Shown: positions 55,231 through 63,629 of the stretch, in pieces
How positions within the stretch are numbered: the first letter of the stretch is position 1
Layout of the letters: the number at the start of each line of letters is the position of its first letter
From: Citreicoccus inhibens
GTDB lineage: Bacteria; Myxococcota; Myxococcia; Myxococcales; Myxococcaceae
Assembly: GCF_019039035.1 (NCBI RefSeq)
Contig: NZ_JAHNZT010000004.1
Location: 124,001 to 188,000 of the forward strand
DNA length: 64,000 nt
Direction of reading: 5' to 3'
Translations under genes and position numbers: made by a program
Notes under the pieces: model-generated
The model's input: the letters and a program-made list of their open reading frames with translations, nothing else
Databases searched by the model: none
What the model was told of the DNA's origin: nothing

Positions 55231-56076
55231 TCAACCGCGCAACAGCACACCCAGGTTCTCGCGCTCCCAACGCAGCGCAGCGGCGTAGTGCGGATACGTC
55301 CGCTCGCGCTCCCGGAAGGCCCTCGGGTGGTGCACGCGGCGCCCGCCGCGTCCCGTGCTGGGGAAGAGCTGGTGCAGCATCTCGTGGAAGACGATGAACT
55401 CCACGAAGAAGGCGGGCACCTCGGGCCGATCCAACGCGGGGTGGATGCGAATCTCGCGCGTCTGGTGGTCGTAGACGCCCAGGCGGATGGACTTGCGGCG
55501 GCGGCGCGGCGGCATGCGGCCCCAGCCGATGCGCGCCTGGATGTTGCTGCCGAAGAAGGTCGCGTTGACGGAGTGGAACATCGCCTGGAGGTCGAAGCAG
55601 CGCCCGAGCGGATTGAGCTCGGCGTCGGACTCGCGGCGCATCTGGCGGATGCGCGGCTGCTGCCCCCGGATGTAGTCGTCCAGCACGCTGCCGGCGCTGC
55701 GGTGGCCGCGGCCCGCATAGTCCGCCACCGCACGCACCACGGGCTCGGGTGCGTCCAGGAACATGTGGTGGAGCCTGAGCTGGAGCGCGCTCGAGCCGCG
55801 GCGGAACGACACCATGGTGGAGCGGTTGTCCGTCACCGCCAGCCGCACGGGCATGCCCAGGTCCGCGCTCAGCCGATAGGCGAGGGCCTCGGCGCGCGTC
55901 CACAGCTCATCGCGCGCGGCGGTGAGCATGCGAGGCGCTTCCTCGGGCACGCGGTGACGCGGCGGCAGCGGCGCCGGTGTCCGAGGCTCAGGCGTGGCAG
56001 GGGCGGCGGCGCTGCGGGCCGCCGCGGAGAGGCCACGCGGGAAGAGGGACATCTGACGGGTGTGCTCGGGCGTCAC
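55231..56076 (-). CDS. SprT-like zinc metallopeptidase
   Basis: The 281-aa protein has a disordered Ala/Pro-rich start (to ~50), a helical region, then a SprT/WLM-type core: NATFFGSNIQARIGWGRMPP, SIRLGVYDHQTREIRIHPAL, the zinc motif FHEMLHQLFP (HExxH), and RVHHPRAFRERERTYPHYAA with the third ligand. Relatives (Spartan, SprT) cleave DNA-protein crosslinks or are uncharacterised. It is in the same orientation as the NFACT gene upstream and pyk downstream. The start could be GTG 56076 or ATG 56052 (MSLFPRGL). Confidence 0.75.
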   Translation of the reverse strand: MTPEHTRQMSLFPRGLSAAARSAAAPATPEPRTPAPLPPRHRVPEEAPRMLTAARDELWTRAEALAYRLSADLGMPVRLAVTDNRSTMVSFRRGSSALQLRLHHMFLDAPEPVVRAVADYAGRGHRSAGSVLDDYIRGQQPRIRQMRRESDAELNPLGRCFDLQAMFHSVNATFFGSNIQARIGWGRMPPRRRRKSIRLGVYDHQTREIRIHPALDRPEVPAFFVEFIVFHEMLHQLFPSTGRGGRRVHHPRAFRERERTYPHYAAALRWERENLGVLLRG

Positions 56077-56184
56077 GCGAAGGGCATCGTACCCGGCACC
56101 CCTCGGGACTCAAGGCCAACGACTCTCGCCCGCCTGCCCTCCGTCAGCCCGTCAACCGCGCCCGCCATCACCGGCCCGCAGACG

Positions 56185-57642
56185 TCAGGAAGCAGAAGGC
56201 TCGCCGTGACGGGACTTCAACAAGCGCTCCAGTCGCTCCGGCTCCATGCGCACCACGAAGGTCTTCTCGCGCGAGTACGTCACCGCCCCCGGCGCCCCGC
56301 CCTTCGTCTTGCGCACGAACTTCACCGGCACATAGCTCACTTCCCCCCGCGGCTCGCCCTTGGCGCCCGAGTGGTGCAGCGCCAGATGCGCGGCATCCAA
56401 CAACACCTCTTGGGCGGGCTCGCCGCTGCGCTCCAGCGGCACCACCACATGACTGCCGGGCACTCCGCGCGCGTGCAGCCACAGGTGCCAGGGCCGCGCC
56501 ACCTTGAACGTGAGGGTGTCATTGTCTTCGGAGCCACGCCCCACCCAGATGCGCGCGCCGCCGTGGCCCACGTATTCCTTGAAGGGGCGGCCCACCGCCG
56601 TGCCGTCCTCGCCGGACGCCACGTGCAGCACCTCGGCCTGGGCCAGCAGCGCCGCCTCGTCCATCTGCTCAATCTGCGAGAGCGCCTCCTGCGCGTGCGC
56701 CACCTCGCGCGCCAGCTCCGCCTCGCGGTGTCGCGCCTGCTCCACGCCGCGCTGCAGGCGCCGGTACTGATGGAAGCGCCAGTCCGCCTCCTCCTTGGGA
56801 CCGCGCTTCGGGTCCAGCTTCACCCGCACCTCCTCCACGCCGGACTCGGTGTAGGCCGTGAGCGTCACCTCGGTGACGCCGCGCTTGAGGCGGTAGAGGT
56901 TCTGCGCGAGCAGCTCGCCCACCTTCCGATGCGCTTCGGACTCGGGGCCGCGCGCCGCCTCCGCGCGGACCTTCTCCAGCGTGCGCCCGGAGCGCTTGAG
57001 GCGCGCGCGGTACGGCTGCGCCAGTCGGCGGCGAATGGACTCGGCGCGGCTCGCCTTGTCCTTCTGCCCCAGCAGTCGCTCGGAGGACTCCAACAGAGGC
57101 AGGGCCGCCGCTGGGTCCGGCGTGAGCCGGGAGGGTTGCGCGCGTCCCTTCGCGAGCGCCTCGGCGGAGACGGGCTCGGGCGGAGTCCACATCGCGCCCG
57201 GGTGCAGCGAGCGGCGCTGCGCGAAGCCCTCACCGGAGAGCATCAACACCCGGCCGCTCTCGCTCAGCAGGGCGACGCCTCCGGGAGCGCCCACCTCCAA
57301 CACCAGACGACGGCGCGCGTCCTCGCGCGCGAAGTCGAACACGGCCACCCGCTCGGCCTCCATCCAGCGGGCGCCCTCCAGCTTGAAGCCAGTCAACTCC
57401 TGGCGCAGCCAACGCTGGAAAGGAGCGGGCTCTCCGGGGGTGGGGAAGCGATCAGCCGCCACCGAGACGCGCGCCAGGTCCCCTTCCGCGCACAGACACA
57501 GGAGGTGGGAGCGACCGGGGACTCGCAGCTCCACGTACAAGAGGCGGGGCAGCGGGCACCACGCCTTCTGCGCCACCGACCCGACGAGTCGCTCCGCCAC
57601 CTCCGTCAGGACCTGCTCGAACTCGACGGGACGCAGCGACAT
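56185..57642 (-). CDS. NFACT-R (DUF814) domain protein, RqcH/FbpA-like
   Basis: The 485-aa protein begins with an NFACT-N-like region (VEFEQVLTEVAERLVGSVAQ, FDFAREDARRRLVLEVGAPG). A long coiled coil follows (about 260-360, RRLQRGVEQARHREAELARE), then the NFACT-R domain with ARIWVGRGSEDNDTLTFKVA and RPWHLWLHARGVPGSHVVVP. Such proteins bind the 50S subunit with a peptidyl-tRNA and add C-terminal Ala tails in ribosome quality control (RqcH), or serve as adhesins in Gram-positive bacteria. The former is more likely here (inference). ATG 57642 has GGAGG at good spacing. Confidence 0.85.
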   Translation of the reverse strand: MSLRPVEFEQVLTEVAERLVGSVAQKAWCPLPRLLYVELRVPGRSHLLCLCAEGDLARVSVAADRFPTPGEPAPFQRWLRQELTGFKLEGARWMEAERVAVFDFAREDARRRLVLEVGAPGGVALLSESGRVLMLSGEGFAQRRSLHPGAMWTPPEPVSAEALAKGRAQPSRLTPDPAAALPLLESSERLLGQKDKASRAESIRRRLAQPYRARLKRSGRTLEKVRAEAARGPESEAHRKVGELLAQNLYRLKRGVTEVTLTAYTESGVEEVRVKLDPKRGPKEEADWRFHQYRRLQRGVEQARHREAELAREVAHAQEALSQIEQMDEAALLAQAEVLHVASGEDGTAVGRPFKEYVGHGGARIWVGRGSEDNDTLTFKVARPWHLWLHARGVPGSHVVVPLERSGEPAQEVLLDAAHLALHHSGAKGEPRGEVSYVPVKFVRKTKGGAPGAVTYSREKTFVVRMEPERLERLLKSRHGEPSAS

Positions 57643-57652
57643 GGGGCCCTCC

Positions 57653-57692
57653 GGGAAAAGAAAAACGGCCCGGCGGATTCCGCCGAGCCGTT
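57653..57692 (-). terminator. Intrinsic terminator of the histone-like gene
   Basis: On the minus strand AACGGCTCGGCGGA/TCCGCCGGGCCGTT forms a long stem (57664-57692, one mismatch), followed by TTTTTCTTTT: a textbook rho-independent terminator. It lies between the histone-like gene stop and the NFACT gene start. Confidence 0.88.
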
Positions 57693-57730
57693 CACCGGAC
57701 GTCAATCGCGTCCGAAGATGACGCCGTGCT

Positions 57731-57928
57731 TCAGCCCTCGGTGGGGGCCGGGGCCGACGAAGCCGACGAGGCGCGCTTGCGAGCCGGCGCCTTGCGGGCC
57801 GTCTTCTTCGCCGTCTTCTTCGCCGCACCCTTCTTCGCCGTCTTCGCGGCGGTGGTCTTGCGGGCGGTCTTCTTCGTCGCGGTCTTCTTCGACGCGGTCT
57901 TCTTCTTCGCGGACTTCTTCGCGGCCAT
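57731..57928 (-). CDS. Lys/Ala-rich histone H1-like protein
   Basis: The 65-aa protein is composed almost entirely of Lys, Ala and Thr in a KKTAxK pattern (MAAKKSAKKKTASKKTATKK at the start), followed by APARKRASSASSAPAP. It resembles eukaryotic H1 tails and bacterial AlgP/HctB-like proteins, and should bind DNA and compact the nucleoid; regulation by lysine modification is possible (inference). ATG 57928 has GGAGGG eight nt upstream. An intrinsic terminator follows the stop, so it is a single-gene transcript and probably highly expressed. Confidence 0.85.
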   Translation of the reverse strand: MAAKKSAKKKTASKKTATKKTARKTTAAKTAKKGAAKKTAKKTARKAPARKRASSASSAPAPTEG

Positions 57929-58268
57929 CGGAACCCTCCGTTCAGGTGATTGGCCCGCGCATGGCGAGCCCTGCACTCGCATTCATGGAAGTGAGTGCTT
58001 GAAGTGAATGGTACGGGCGACATGCCAGTGTGTCAACGCATGGTGATGTATCGCATCGCGGGGCGAGGCCGATTTCTCGGCTTCGGGCGCGTCCAACGCG
58101 CGGAGTGGGCACTCGCGAGGCCCGCGCCAAACGCGCGCGAGGCCGATTTTCAGCCTCCGGACGCGTTGGGCACCGCGCGCGCCGCGCACTGTCCGCTGTC
58201 GCGCATCTGCGCTGCGCGACGCCGCGCTTTCCCCCGCGTCGGGCGAGGCCGTAGGGTCCGCGCCCAGC
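57929..58268. other. 340-bp divergent intergenic region with a short direct repeat
   Basis: The space between the histone-like gene and the GH1 gene should hold both promoters. A 12-bp direct repeat CGAGGCCGATTT occurs at 58064-58075 and 58138-58149, and a related CGAGGCCG at 58244. No gene is supported, and I see no clear -35/-10 pair. Confidence 0.45.
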
Positions 58269-59582
58269 ATGAGCGTCCACGCGCAGACCTTCCCCGAGCA
58301 CTTCACCTTCGGCGTCGCCACGTCGGCGTACCAGGTGGAGGGCGGCATCGAGAACGACTGGGCCGAGTGGGAGCGGGCCGGAAAGTTGAAGGAGCCGCAC
58401 GCCAGATGCGGCCCCGCCGTCGACCACTGGAACCGCTTCGAGGAGGACTACGCCCTGGCGCGCGCGGTGGGCGCCACGGCGTTCCGCATCTCGCTGGAGT
58501 GGGCGCGCGTGGAGCCCGAGCCGGGCCGCTTCGACGAGGCGGCGCTGGAGGCCTACCGCGAGCGGCTCACGCGGATGCGCGCCCACGGCCTGCGGCCCGT
58601 GGTGACGCTGCACCACTTCACGCACCCCACCTGGTTCGCCGGCCTGACGCCGTGGCACCTGCCCGCGAGCGTGGAGGCCTTCCGCCGCTACGTCCGCCGG
58701 GTGGCGCCGCTCCTGGAGGGGCTCGACGCGCTCGTCATCTCCTTCAACGAGCCGATGGTGCTGCTCCTGGGCGGCTACCTCCAGGGCGCCATTCCGCCGG
58801 GCATCGCGGACGGCCCGCGCACCATGGCGGCGATGGAGAACATGGTCCGCTCACACGCCGCCGCGCGCCAGGAGCTGCTCGAGCGCCTGGGCCGGGTGGA
58901 GCTGGGCATCTCCCAGAACATGCTGGCCTTCGCGCCGGACCGCTGGTGGCACCCCATGGACCGCGCCCTGGTCCAGCTGAGCGCCCAGGCCTACAACCAC
59001 GCGTTCCACGAGGCGCTGTCCTCCGGGAAGCTGCGCGTCAGCATGCCGGGCGTGGCCTCCACGCGGGTGGACATCCCGGCGGCGCGCGACTCGGTGGAGT
59101 TCGTGGGCGTCAACTACTACACGCGCGCGCACCTGCGCTTCGTGCCGCGCCCGCCGTTCATCGAGTTCAAGTACCGGGACCGACGCGAGCGGGGCTACAC
59201 GGACATCGGCTGGGAGGACTGGCCCGAGGGCTTCCTCCAGATTCTGCGCGAGGTGCGCCGGTACGGCCGCCCCGTGTGGATTACGGAGAACGGCATCGAC
59301 GACCGCGACGGCCAGCGCCGGCCGAGCTACATCCATGAACACCTGGCCCAGGTGCTGACCGCGCGGGCCGAGGGCGTGGACGTGCGCGGGTACCTCTACT
59401 GGAGCCTGCTCGACAACTTCGAGTGGCTGGAGGGCTGGGGGCCGCGCTTCGGCCTGTACCACGTGGACTTCCAGACGCTGGAGCGCCGCCCCACCCCCGC
59501 GTGCGACTACTACCGCGCGGTGGCCACCGGGCGGCGGCTCATCACCCCGGCCGAGGCGACTCAGCCCAGCGCCGCGCGGTAG
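58269..59582 (+). CDS. Glycoside hydrolase family 1 (beta-glucosidase-like)
   Basis: This 437-aa TIM-barrel enzyme has the GH1 start FPEHFTFGVATSAYQVEGG, the acid/base Glu161 in FNEP, the nucleophile Glu340 in WITENGIDD, and the family's DHWNRFEEDYALARAVGATA, GVNYYTRAHL and YLYWSLLDNFEWLEGWGPRF. It is a retaining beta-glycosidase, probably cytoplasmic, since no signal peptide is present; it cleaves beta-glucosides or galactosides. The C-terminal end overlaps the convergent dus gene by 22 bp. Confidence 0.95.
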   Translation: MSVHAQTFPEHFTFGVATSAYQVEGGIENDWAEWERAGKLKEPHARCGPAVDHWNRFEEDYALARAVGATAFRISLEWARVEPEPGRFDEAALEAYRERLTRMRAHGLRPVVTLHHFTHPTWFAGLTPWHLPASVEAFRRYVRRVAPLLEGLDALVISFNEPMVLLLGGYLQGAIPPGIADGPRTMAAMENMVRSHAAARQELLERLGRVELGISQNMLAFAPDRWWHPMDRALVQLSAQAYNHAFHEALSSGKLRVSMPGVASTRVDIPAARDSVEFVGVNYYTRAHLRFVPRPPFIEFKYRDRRERGYTDIGWEDWPEGFLQILREVRRYGRPVWITENGIDDRDGQRRPSYIHEHLAQVLTARAEGVDVRGYLYWSLLDNFEWLEGWGPRFGLYHVDFQTLERRPTPACDYYRAVATGRRLITPAEATQPSAAR

Positions 59583-60574
59583 TCCACGTCCTGCTCTTCA
59601 TCCGGAGGCGCGGCGTCCACGTCCGCGCCCACGAAGAAGCGGGCCACGGCGTCCTCCACCTCCGCGGGCGAGTCGAGCTGGTTCACCTCGGCGCGGAAGG
59701 CCGCCGCGCCGCTCAGGCCGTGGGCGTACCAGCCCAGGTGGCGGCGGAAGGAGCGCGCCGCGCCCAGCGGGTCTCCCACGAAGGCCACGTGCTCGCGGAA
59801 GTGGGCCCGCACGAGCTGGCAGCGCTCCTCGGGCGTGGGGGGCGGGCCTCCGGCCAGCTCGCGAAATATCCACGGGTTGCCCAGCGCGCCCCGGCCAATC
59901 ATCACGTAGTCGCAGCCGGTGCTCTCGCGCATGCGGCGCGCGTCCTCGGGCGTCTTCACGTCCCCATTCCCGATGATGGGCAGCGTGGGGAAGTGGCGCT
60001 TCAGGTCCGTGATGCAGCGCCAATCCGCCCGGCCCGAGTAGCCCTGCTCGCGCGTGCGCGGGTGGATGGCCAAGGCCGCGCAGCCCGCCTCCTGGAGCGC
60101 CTCGGCGACCTGGAGGTAGTTGAGCGTCTTCGCGTCCCAGCCCGAGCGAATCTTGCAGGTGACGGGCAGCCCCGTGGCCTCGCGAATGCGCCGGACGATG
60201 TCCGCCGCGCGGGGGATGTCGCACAACAGGCCGCTGCCCGCCCCGTTGCGCGTCACCTTCTTCACCGGGCAGCCCATGTTGATGTCGATGACCTGCGCGC
60301 CGTGCGACTGGCCCACCTGGGCCGCGAGCGCCATGGCCTCCGGGTCTCCTCCGAAAATCTGGAGCGAGTAGGGCCGCTCCACCTCGCGGTCGAAGCGCAG
60401 GTACTTGAGCGTGCGCTGGTTGGCGCGCATCAGCCCCTGGGAGCTGACCAGCTCCGTGGGGCACAGGGCGGCGCCCAGGCGGAAGGCAATGACACGGAAG
60501 GGCTGCTCGCTCACCCCGGCCATGGGCGCGAGGATGTACGGGTTCGGCAGGACGTAGGGACCAATCGGCAACAT
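59561..60574 (-). CDS. dusB: tRNA-dihydrouridine synthase (DusB-like)
   Basis: The 337-aa FMN enzyme has YILAPMAGVSEQPFRVIAFR, SLQIFGGDPEAMALAA, DINMGCPVKKVTRNGAGSGL with catalytic Cys102, VTCKIRSGWDAKTLNYLQVA and IGNGDVKTPEDARRM, then GCDYVMIGRGALGNPWIF. It reduces uridines in the tRNA D-loop; the sequence fits the DusB branch best. ATG 60574 (MLPIGPYVL) is chosen; a start at 60625 would add an unconserved piece. It overlaps the GH1 gene 3' end. Confidence 0.92.
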   Translation of the reverse strand: MLPIGPYVLPNPYILAPMAGVSEQPFRVIAFRLGAALCPTELVSSQGLMRANQRTLKYLRFDREVERPYSLQIFGGDPEAMALAAQVGQSHGAQVIDINMGCPVKKVTRNGAGSGLLCDIPRAADIVRRIREATGLPVTCKIRSGWDAKTLNYLQVAEALQEAGCAALAIHPRTREQGYSGRADWRCITDLKRHFPTLPIIGNGDVKTPEDARRMRESTGCDYVMIGRGALGNPWIFRELAGGPPPTPEERCQLVRAHFREHVAFVGDPLGAARSFRRHLGWYAHGLSGAAAFRAEVNQLDSPAEVEDAVARFFVGADVDAAPPDEEQDVDYRAALG

Positions 60575-60666
60575 GGAGGCGGGGGAACCTAGCGGATTGA
60601 CCCCGGGGTTGCAGTGGACGAGCAACGGACTGCGCGCACGGTCTCCAGCGGTTAAGGTCCCTCGCC

Positions 60667-62097
60667 ATGTTCCGGTTTCGTCTCGGGAGCATTCCCGTCG
60701 AGGTTCAGCTCACCCATCTGATGTTCTCCGCGGCGCTCGCCTACCAGTCGCTGCCCACCGCGGGCCGAGGCTCCACCGCGGCGGGCTGGCTGGGGGAGCG
60801 CTTGCTGGACCCGCAGGGGCCGGGCTACGGCAGCGCCGTGGCCACCTATGTCCTCTCGTGGATGCTCATCGTCTTCGTGTCGGTGCTCGTGCACGAGCTG
60901 GGGCACGCGGTGGTCTTCCGCTTGTACGGCTACCAGCCGCGCATCTCGCTCGTCTTCCTGGGCGGGGTGACGGACCCGCACGCCACCGCGCCGCTGCCCT
61001 GGCACCGCGAGGTCTTCAGCAGCCTGGCCGGCCCCATGGCGGGCCTCGGCCTGGGGCTGGGGTGCAAGGCGGTGCTCGGCGCCTTGGACACGGTGTCGCC
61101 GGCCGCGTACTTCTTCCTCCAGCACTTCTTCGAGGCCAACGTCTTCTGGGCCGTGCTCAACCTGCTGCCCGTGCCGCCGCTGGATGGTGGCCACATCAGC
61201 ACCGCGGTGGCGACGCGCGTGTTCGGGCGCCGGGGCCTCCTGGTGTCGGGCGGGCTGTCGCTGCTCCTGTGCCTGGGCGTGGTGGCGCTGAGCTGGGCGC
61301 GCGGCGGCGGACTGTTCCTCACCTTCCTCTTCGCCATGTTCGGCTTCCGGGCCCTGCGCATGGTGTCCGTGGGGCTCAAGGGCGACAACGTCCGGCTGGA
61401 GGAGGCCGAGATGCAGGCCCTCCACGACGCGCGCGAGGCCCTGGCCTCGGGCCGGCTGGACGACGCGCGCCGCCTGGGCCACTTCGTCTTGGAGAGCGAG
61501 GCCCTCACGCCCACGCACGCCAGCCGCGCCCACCACCTGCTGGGCTGGGTGGCGCTGAAGCAGGGCCAGGGCCGCGTGGCGCTGGACCACTTCTCCCAGG
61601 TGCAGGCCCACCCCCAGGTGGAGACGCACGCCATGGCGGCGGCGCTGTCCCTCATCGGGGATGAGCAGAAGGCCGTGGCGGCGTGGGAGCTGGCGTGGCG
61701 CGAGACGGGGGACCGGACCGTGCTGCACGAGTTCGCGGGCTCGCTCATCCGGATGGGCAAGGTGCAGGAGGCGCTGCGACTCCCCCAGGTGGAGCCGGCG
61801 GCCGCGTTCCAGTGCGCCGAGCGCGCCCTGTTCATCCGAGGCGCCTACTCGGAGGCGGCGGCGGTGAGCGAGGCCGCGCTCGAGTTCGTGCCGGACCCGG
61901 GCATCGCCTACGACGCGGCCTGCGCCTTCTCGCGGGCGCGCAATGTCTCGGACGCCGTGCGCCTCTTGCGGCGAGCGAGCGAGCTGGGCTTCCACGACGC
62001 GGCCTACGCGGCGTCGGACGAGGACCTCGCTCCGCTGCACGGGCACCCCGCGTTCGAGTCGTGGCTGGCGGAGCTGCGCGCCTCGCGTGCGTCCTGA
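60667..62097 (+). CDS. Site-2-protease-family M50 membrane peptidase with TPR-like tail
   Basis: The 476-aa protein has an N-terminal M50 domain: VLVHELGHAVVFRLYGY (His76, Glu77, His80) and LLPVPPLDGGH with Asp173, the third zinc ligand, in six or so membrane helices. The C-terminal ~230 residues form a soluble helical region (RLEEAEMQALHDAREALASG, HLLGWVALKQGQGRVALDHF) resembling TPR repeats. It probably cleaves a membrane-embedded regulator. The downstream ECF sigma and anti-sigma genes make regulated proteolysis of an anti-sigma factor a reasonable idea, but they are 105 bp away and nothing in the sequence proves it. Confidence 0.85.
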   Translation: MFRFRLGSIPVEVQLTHLMFSAALAYQSLPTAGRGSTAAGWLGERLLDPQGPGYGSAVATYVLSWMLIVFVSVLVHELGHAVVFRLYGYQPRISLVFLGGVTDPHATAPLPWHREVFSSLAGPMAGLGLGLGCKAVLGALDTVSPAAYFFLQHFFEANVFWAVLNLLPVPPLDGGHISTAVATRVFGRRGLLVSGGLSLLLCLGVVALSWARGGGLFLTFLFAMFGFRALRMVSVGLKGDNVRLEEAEMQALHDAREALASGRLDDARRLGHFVLESEALTPTHASRAHHLLGWVALKQGQGRVALDHFSQVQAHPQVETHAMAAALSLIGDEQKAVAAWELAWRETGDRTVLHEFAGSLIRMGKVQEALRLPQVEPAAAFQCAERALFIRGAYSEAAAVSEAALEFVPDPGIAYDAACAFSRARNVSDAVRLLRRASELGFHDAAYAASDEDLAPLHGHPAFESWLAELRASRAS

Positions 62098-62202
62098 ACC
62101 GGGGCGGGCGCGGAGCACCTCGCCGCACTCGTTCCCACACTGAGCGGCGTGGGCCCGCCGTTCTCTGGCCCTCAGCAGACACCCGGTTAGAGTCCGCGCG
62201 CC

Positions 62203-62826
62203 GTGACGCCGCCCTCGCTGCAACCTGGAATCGAGCCCGTGCGTACCGGAAGAATCCCGGCGCGCGAGGGTGCGGCCGACGAGTCCGATGAGGCGTTGAT
62301 GGCGAGGTTCTGTCAGGGAGAGGCCGCGGCGTTCGATGCACTCTTCCTGCGCTATTCGCGCCCCGTCCACGGCTACCTCACGCGGGTGACGGGCAGCGCG
62401 GCGGTCGCGGACGACCTGGCGCAGCTCACGTTCCTGTCCCTGGTGCGCGCGCGGGGCCGCTTCCAGGCGGGCTCGCGGGTGAAGCCGTGGCTGTACGCCA
62501 TCGCCACCAACGCGGCGAGGGACCACCAGCGCCGCGGGCGCCGCCCCGAGGAGCTGACCTCCGAGGGGGAGCTGCCCAGCACCATCCCCGCCGACCTGCC
62601 CGCCCCGCGCGACGCGGGCCTGGAGCGGACCGTCCAGCGCGCCCTCGCCCAGCTTCCCGAAGGACAGCGCCTGCCCATCCTCATGCACCGCTTCGAGGGC
62701 ATGGGCTTCGCGGAGATCGCCGAGGTGCTCGGCCTGACCGAGAGCGCGGTGAAGGTCCGCGCGCACCGGGGCTACGCGCGGCTGCGCGAGCTCCTGGCCG
62801 GCCTGCGCGACGAGGTGGCGCCATGA
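62203..62826 (+). CDS. ECF-type RNA polymerase sigma factor
   Basis: The 207-aa protein has region 2 (DEALMARFCQGEAAAFDALF, DDLAQLTFLSLVRARGRFQA, VKPWLYAIATNAARDHQRRG) and region 4 (RALAQLPEGQRLPILMHRFE, FAEIAEVLGLTESAVKVRAH), the layout of ECF sigma factors. It starts with GTG and lies 105 bp after the M50 gene. Its last codons overlap the next gene (ATGA), which encodes its likely anti-sigma factor. It is probably kept inactive until that partner is released. Confidence 0.93.
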   Translation: MTPPSLQPGIEPVRTGRIPAREGAADESDEALMARFCQGEAAAFDALFLRYSRPVHGYLTRVTGSAAVADDLAQLTFLSLVRARGRFQAGSRVKPWLYAIATNAARDHQRRGRRPEELTSEGELPSTIPADLPAPRDAGLERTVQRALAQLPEGQRLPILMHRFEGMGFAEIAEVLGLTESAVKVRAHRGYARLRELLAGLRDEVAP

Positions 62827-63587
62827 CGCCCGAGTGCGAGCAGGTCCTGGACCTTGTGGGCGAGCCCCTCCCCGCCCCGCTGGCCGCGCACGCCGCCGCC
62901 TGCGGGGACTGCCGCGCGCTGAGGGAAGGCTTCGGCGCGCTGGAGGCCCCGCCTTCATCAGCGCCACCGGCCTTGGAGTCCGCGCGACGACTCGCCCTGG
63001 CGGAGTTGGCCGCGAGCCCTCGCCCCACGCCGTGGTGGCATGAGCTGGCGCTCCTGCTGGCCGTGGATGCCGCGGTCGTCGCGGCGGGCTTGCTGGCGCT
63101 GGGGCGCAAGGGGCTCGTGCTCAACGCCGCGCCCGCTCCGGTGGTGCTGACCCTGGCGCTGCTGCTCCTGCTGGTCGTGGGCGGCGGCGCGCTCCTGGCG
63201 CTGGCTCCGCTGCGCCGGCCTCGTCCGTGGGGGGCGTTGGGCCTGGGCGTGGCGGGGCTCGCGGTGGCCCAGGTGCTGTGCGGCTCGGGGCTCTCGCATC
63301 GGCCGCTCCTGTCCGGAACGCTCCGCTGCCTGGGCCTGGAGGTGGGGATGTCCGTGGCGCCGCTGGCCGTGGCGATGGTGCTGCTGCGGCGCGCGGCCTT
63401 CACGCCGGGGCGCGCGCTGGCGGCCGGGTTGTCCGCCGCGGGAGCGGGCCTCCTGGTGCTGCACCTGCACTGCCCCACTGGAACGGTGGCGCACGTGCTG
63501 TGGGGCCATGTGGCGCCCTGGCTCGCGTTGGCGGGGCTGGCGGTGCTCGTACGCTCGCGGATGGGCTCGCGCAGCTACGCGCCGTGA
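62823..63587 (+). CDS. Membrane anti-sigma factor with zinc-binding N-terminus (NrsF/DUF1109-like)
   Basis: The 254-aa protein begins with a zinc-type anti-sigma motif (AAHAAACGDCRAL: HxxxCxxC) and has six hydrophobic segments, ending with LHLHCPTGTVAHVLWGHVAP, a His/Cys-rich region like that of NrsF (DUF1109) proteins. The ATG overlaps the sigma-factor stop by 4 bp, a strong sign of a cognate pair. A GC-rich hairpin follows the stop. Confidence 0.85.
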   Translation: MTPECEQVLDLVGEPLPAPLAAHAAACGDCRALREGFGALEAPPSSAPPALESARRLALAELAASPRPTPWWHELALLLAVDAAVVAAGLLALGRKGLVLNAAPAPVVLTLALLLLLVVGGGALLALAPLRRPRPWGALGLGVAGLAVAQVLCGSGLSHRPLLSGTLRCLGLEVGMSVAPLAVAMVLLRRAAFTPGRALAAGLSAAGAGLLVLHLHCPTGTVAHVLWGHVAPWLALAGLAVLVRSRMGSRSYAP

Positions 63588-63619
63588 GCCCGGGGCGACG
63601 GACTTCGCCCCGGGGGCTC
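63586..63619. terminator. Imperfect hairpin between anti-sigma and peroxiredoxin genes
   Basis: GAGCCCGGGGCGA and TTCGCCCCGGGGGCTC pair with a two-base bulge, between convergent stops. Confidence 0.5.
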
Positions 63620-63629
63620 CCGCGTTCCG

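Noticed and set aside
55131-55733. N-terminal extension of the pyruvate kinase frame upstream of 55130.
   Set aside because: Pyruvate kinases start at MRRAKIVCTLG. The extension overlaps the SprT-like gene in another frame and is low in recognisable sequence.
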